DNA from: Idiomarina fontislapidosi
GTDB taxonomy: Bacteria > Pseudomonadota > Gammaproteobacteria > Enterobacterales > Alteromonadaceae
Reading direction: 5' to 3'
Assembly (NCBI RefSeq): GCF_003226255.1
Contig: NZ_QJST01000010.1
Coordinates: 32,421-96,420, forward strand
DNA length: 64,000 bases
A program made the position numbers and the translations under genes. The notes below the pieces were generated by a model. That model was given only the letters and a program-made list of their open reading frames with translations. It did not search any database and was not told where the DNA came from. This document shows positions 63,916-64,000 of this stretch, in pieces (the first letter of the stretch is position 1; every line of letters begins with the position of its first letter).

Positions 63916-64000
63916 AAGTCTGGCGGTGTCCTACTCTCACATGGGGAGACCCCACACTACCATCGGCGCTGGTATGTTTCACTTCTGGGTTCGGAATGGA
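63916..64000 (-). rRNA. rrf: 5S ribosomal RNA, 3' part
   Basis: About 85 bases of a leftward 5S rRNA are inside the window; its 5' end lies beyond the right edge. The reverse complement contains the conserved GAAGTGAAACATACCAG, the GCCGATGGTAGTGTGGGG block and CTCCCCATGTGAGAGTAGG, ending ACACCGCCAGACTT. The 16S and 23S genes are expected further right. Confidence 0.95.

Noticed and set aside
1..64000. CRISPR arrays, tRNA genes, insertion sequences or prophage
   Set aside because: No regularly spaced direct repeats, cloverleaf-like segments, transposase or phage structural genes were recognised; intergenic gaps are short.

Overview
The window looks like a chromosome segment of a marine-type gammaproteobacterium, most likely of the order Alteromonadales and plausibly an Idiomarinaceae member. 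That placement is inferred from gene content, gene order and moderate GC, not from a database match. Most genes are housekeeping genes in blocks also known from E. coli: mrcA / hofMNOPQ-type competence genes / aroK-aroB-damX-dam; recC-recB-recD; recQ-yigI-rarD; lptM-(lysA)-dapF-DUF484-xerC-yigB-uvrD divergent from hemCDXY; and yceJ-yceI. The right edge holds the 3' part of a 5S rRNA gene read leftward, so an rRNA operon lies just outside the window.

Layout. 1-3.5 kb: the start of mrcA (minus strand), then a compact four-gene DNA-uptake or type IV pilus assembly operon in which PilO and PilP are fused and the secretin lacks the usual AMIN region. 3.6-10.5 kb: aroK, aroB, damX, then a tightly overlapping set dam-elaA-rsmJ-peroxiredoxin-yhiN. 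10.5-11.0 kb: an AT-rich orphan interrupted by an in-frame TGA. 11-17 kb: a lipoprotein, an SDR, pldA, and small metabolic and repair genes including yjjG, a uracil-DNA glycosylase relative and fpr. 17.3-22.2 kb: one 1634-residue signalling protein (pseudokinase, AAA ATPase, helical repeats, GAF, GGDEF). 22.3-31.3 kb: recCBD. 31.5-42 kb: a GAF-GGDEF cyclase, a NarL-type two-component pair, a threonine-aldolase-like enzyme, a glutamate-receptor-like potassium channel, an ABC exporter and a REC-EAL phosphodiesterase. 42-47.6 kb: MscS, an unrecognised protein, an IbpA-type small heat-shock protein with a sigma32-like promoter and a ROSE-like RNA thermometer, and a 7TM receptor whose GGDEF and EAL domains are both degenerate. 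47.6-63.6 kb: the recQ, uvrD/xerC/dapF/lysA, hem and yceIJ blocks. 63.7-64 kb: a REP-like palindrome cluster, the rRNA terminator and partial 5S rRNA.

How the genes fit together. Cyclic-di-GMP signalling is dense between 17 and 48 kb, with two predicted cyclases, one predicted phosphodiesterase and one predicted inactive receptor-like protein. DNA repair and recombination is another theme (RecBCD, RecQ, UvrD, XerC, Dam, a UDG relative). I see no prophage, insertion sequence, tRNA or CRISPR array. The least ordinary items are the giant pseudokinase-GGDEF protein, the PilO-PilP fusion, the ROSE-like leader, the GluR0-like channel and the REP cluster.
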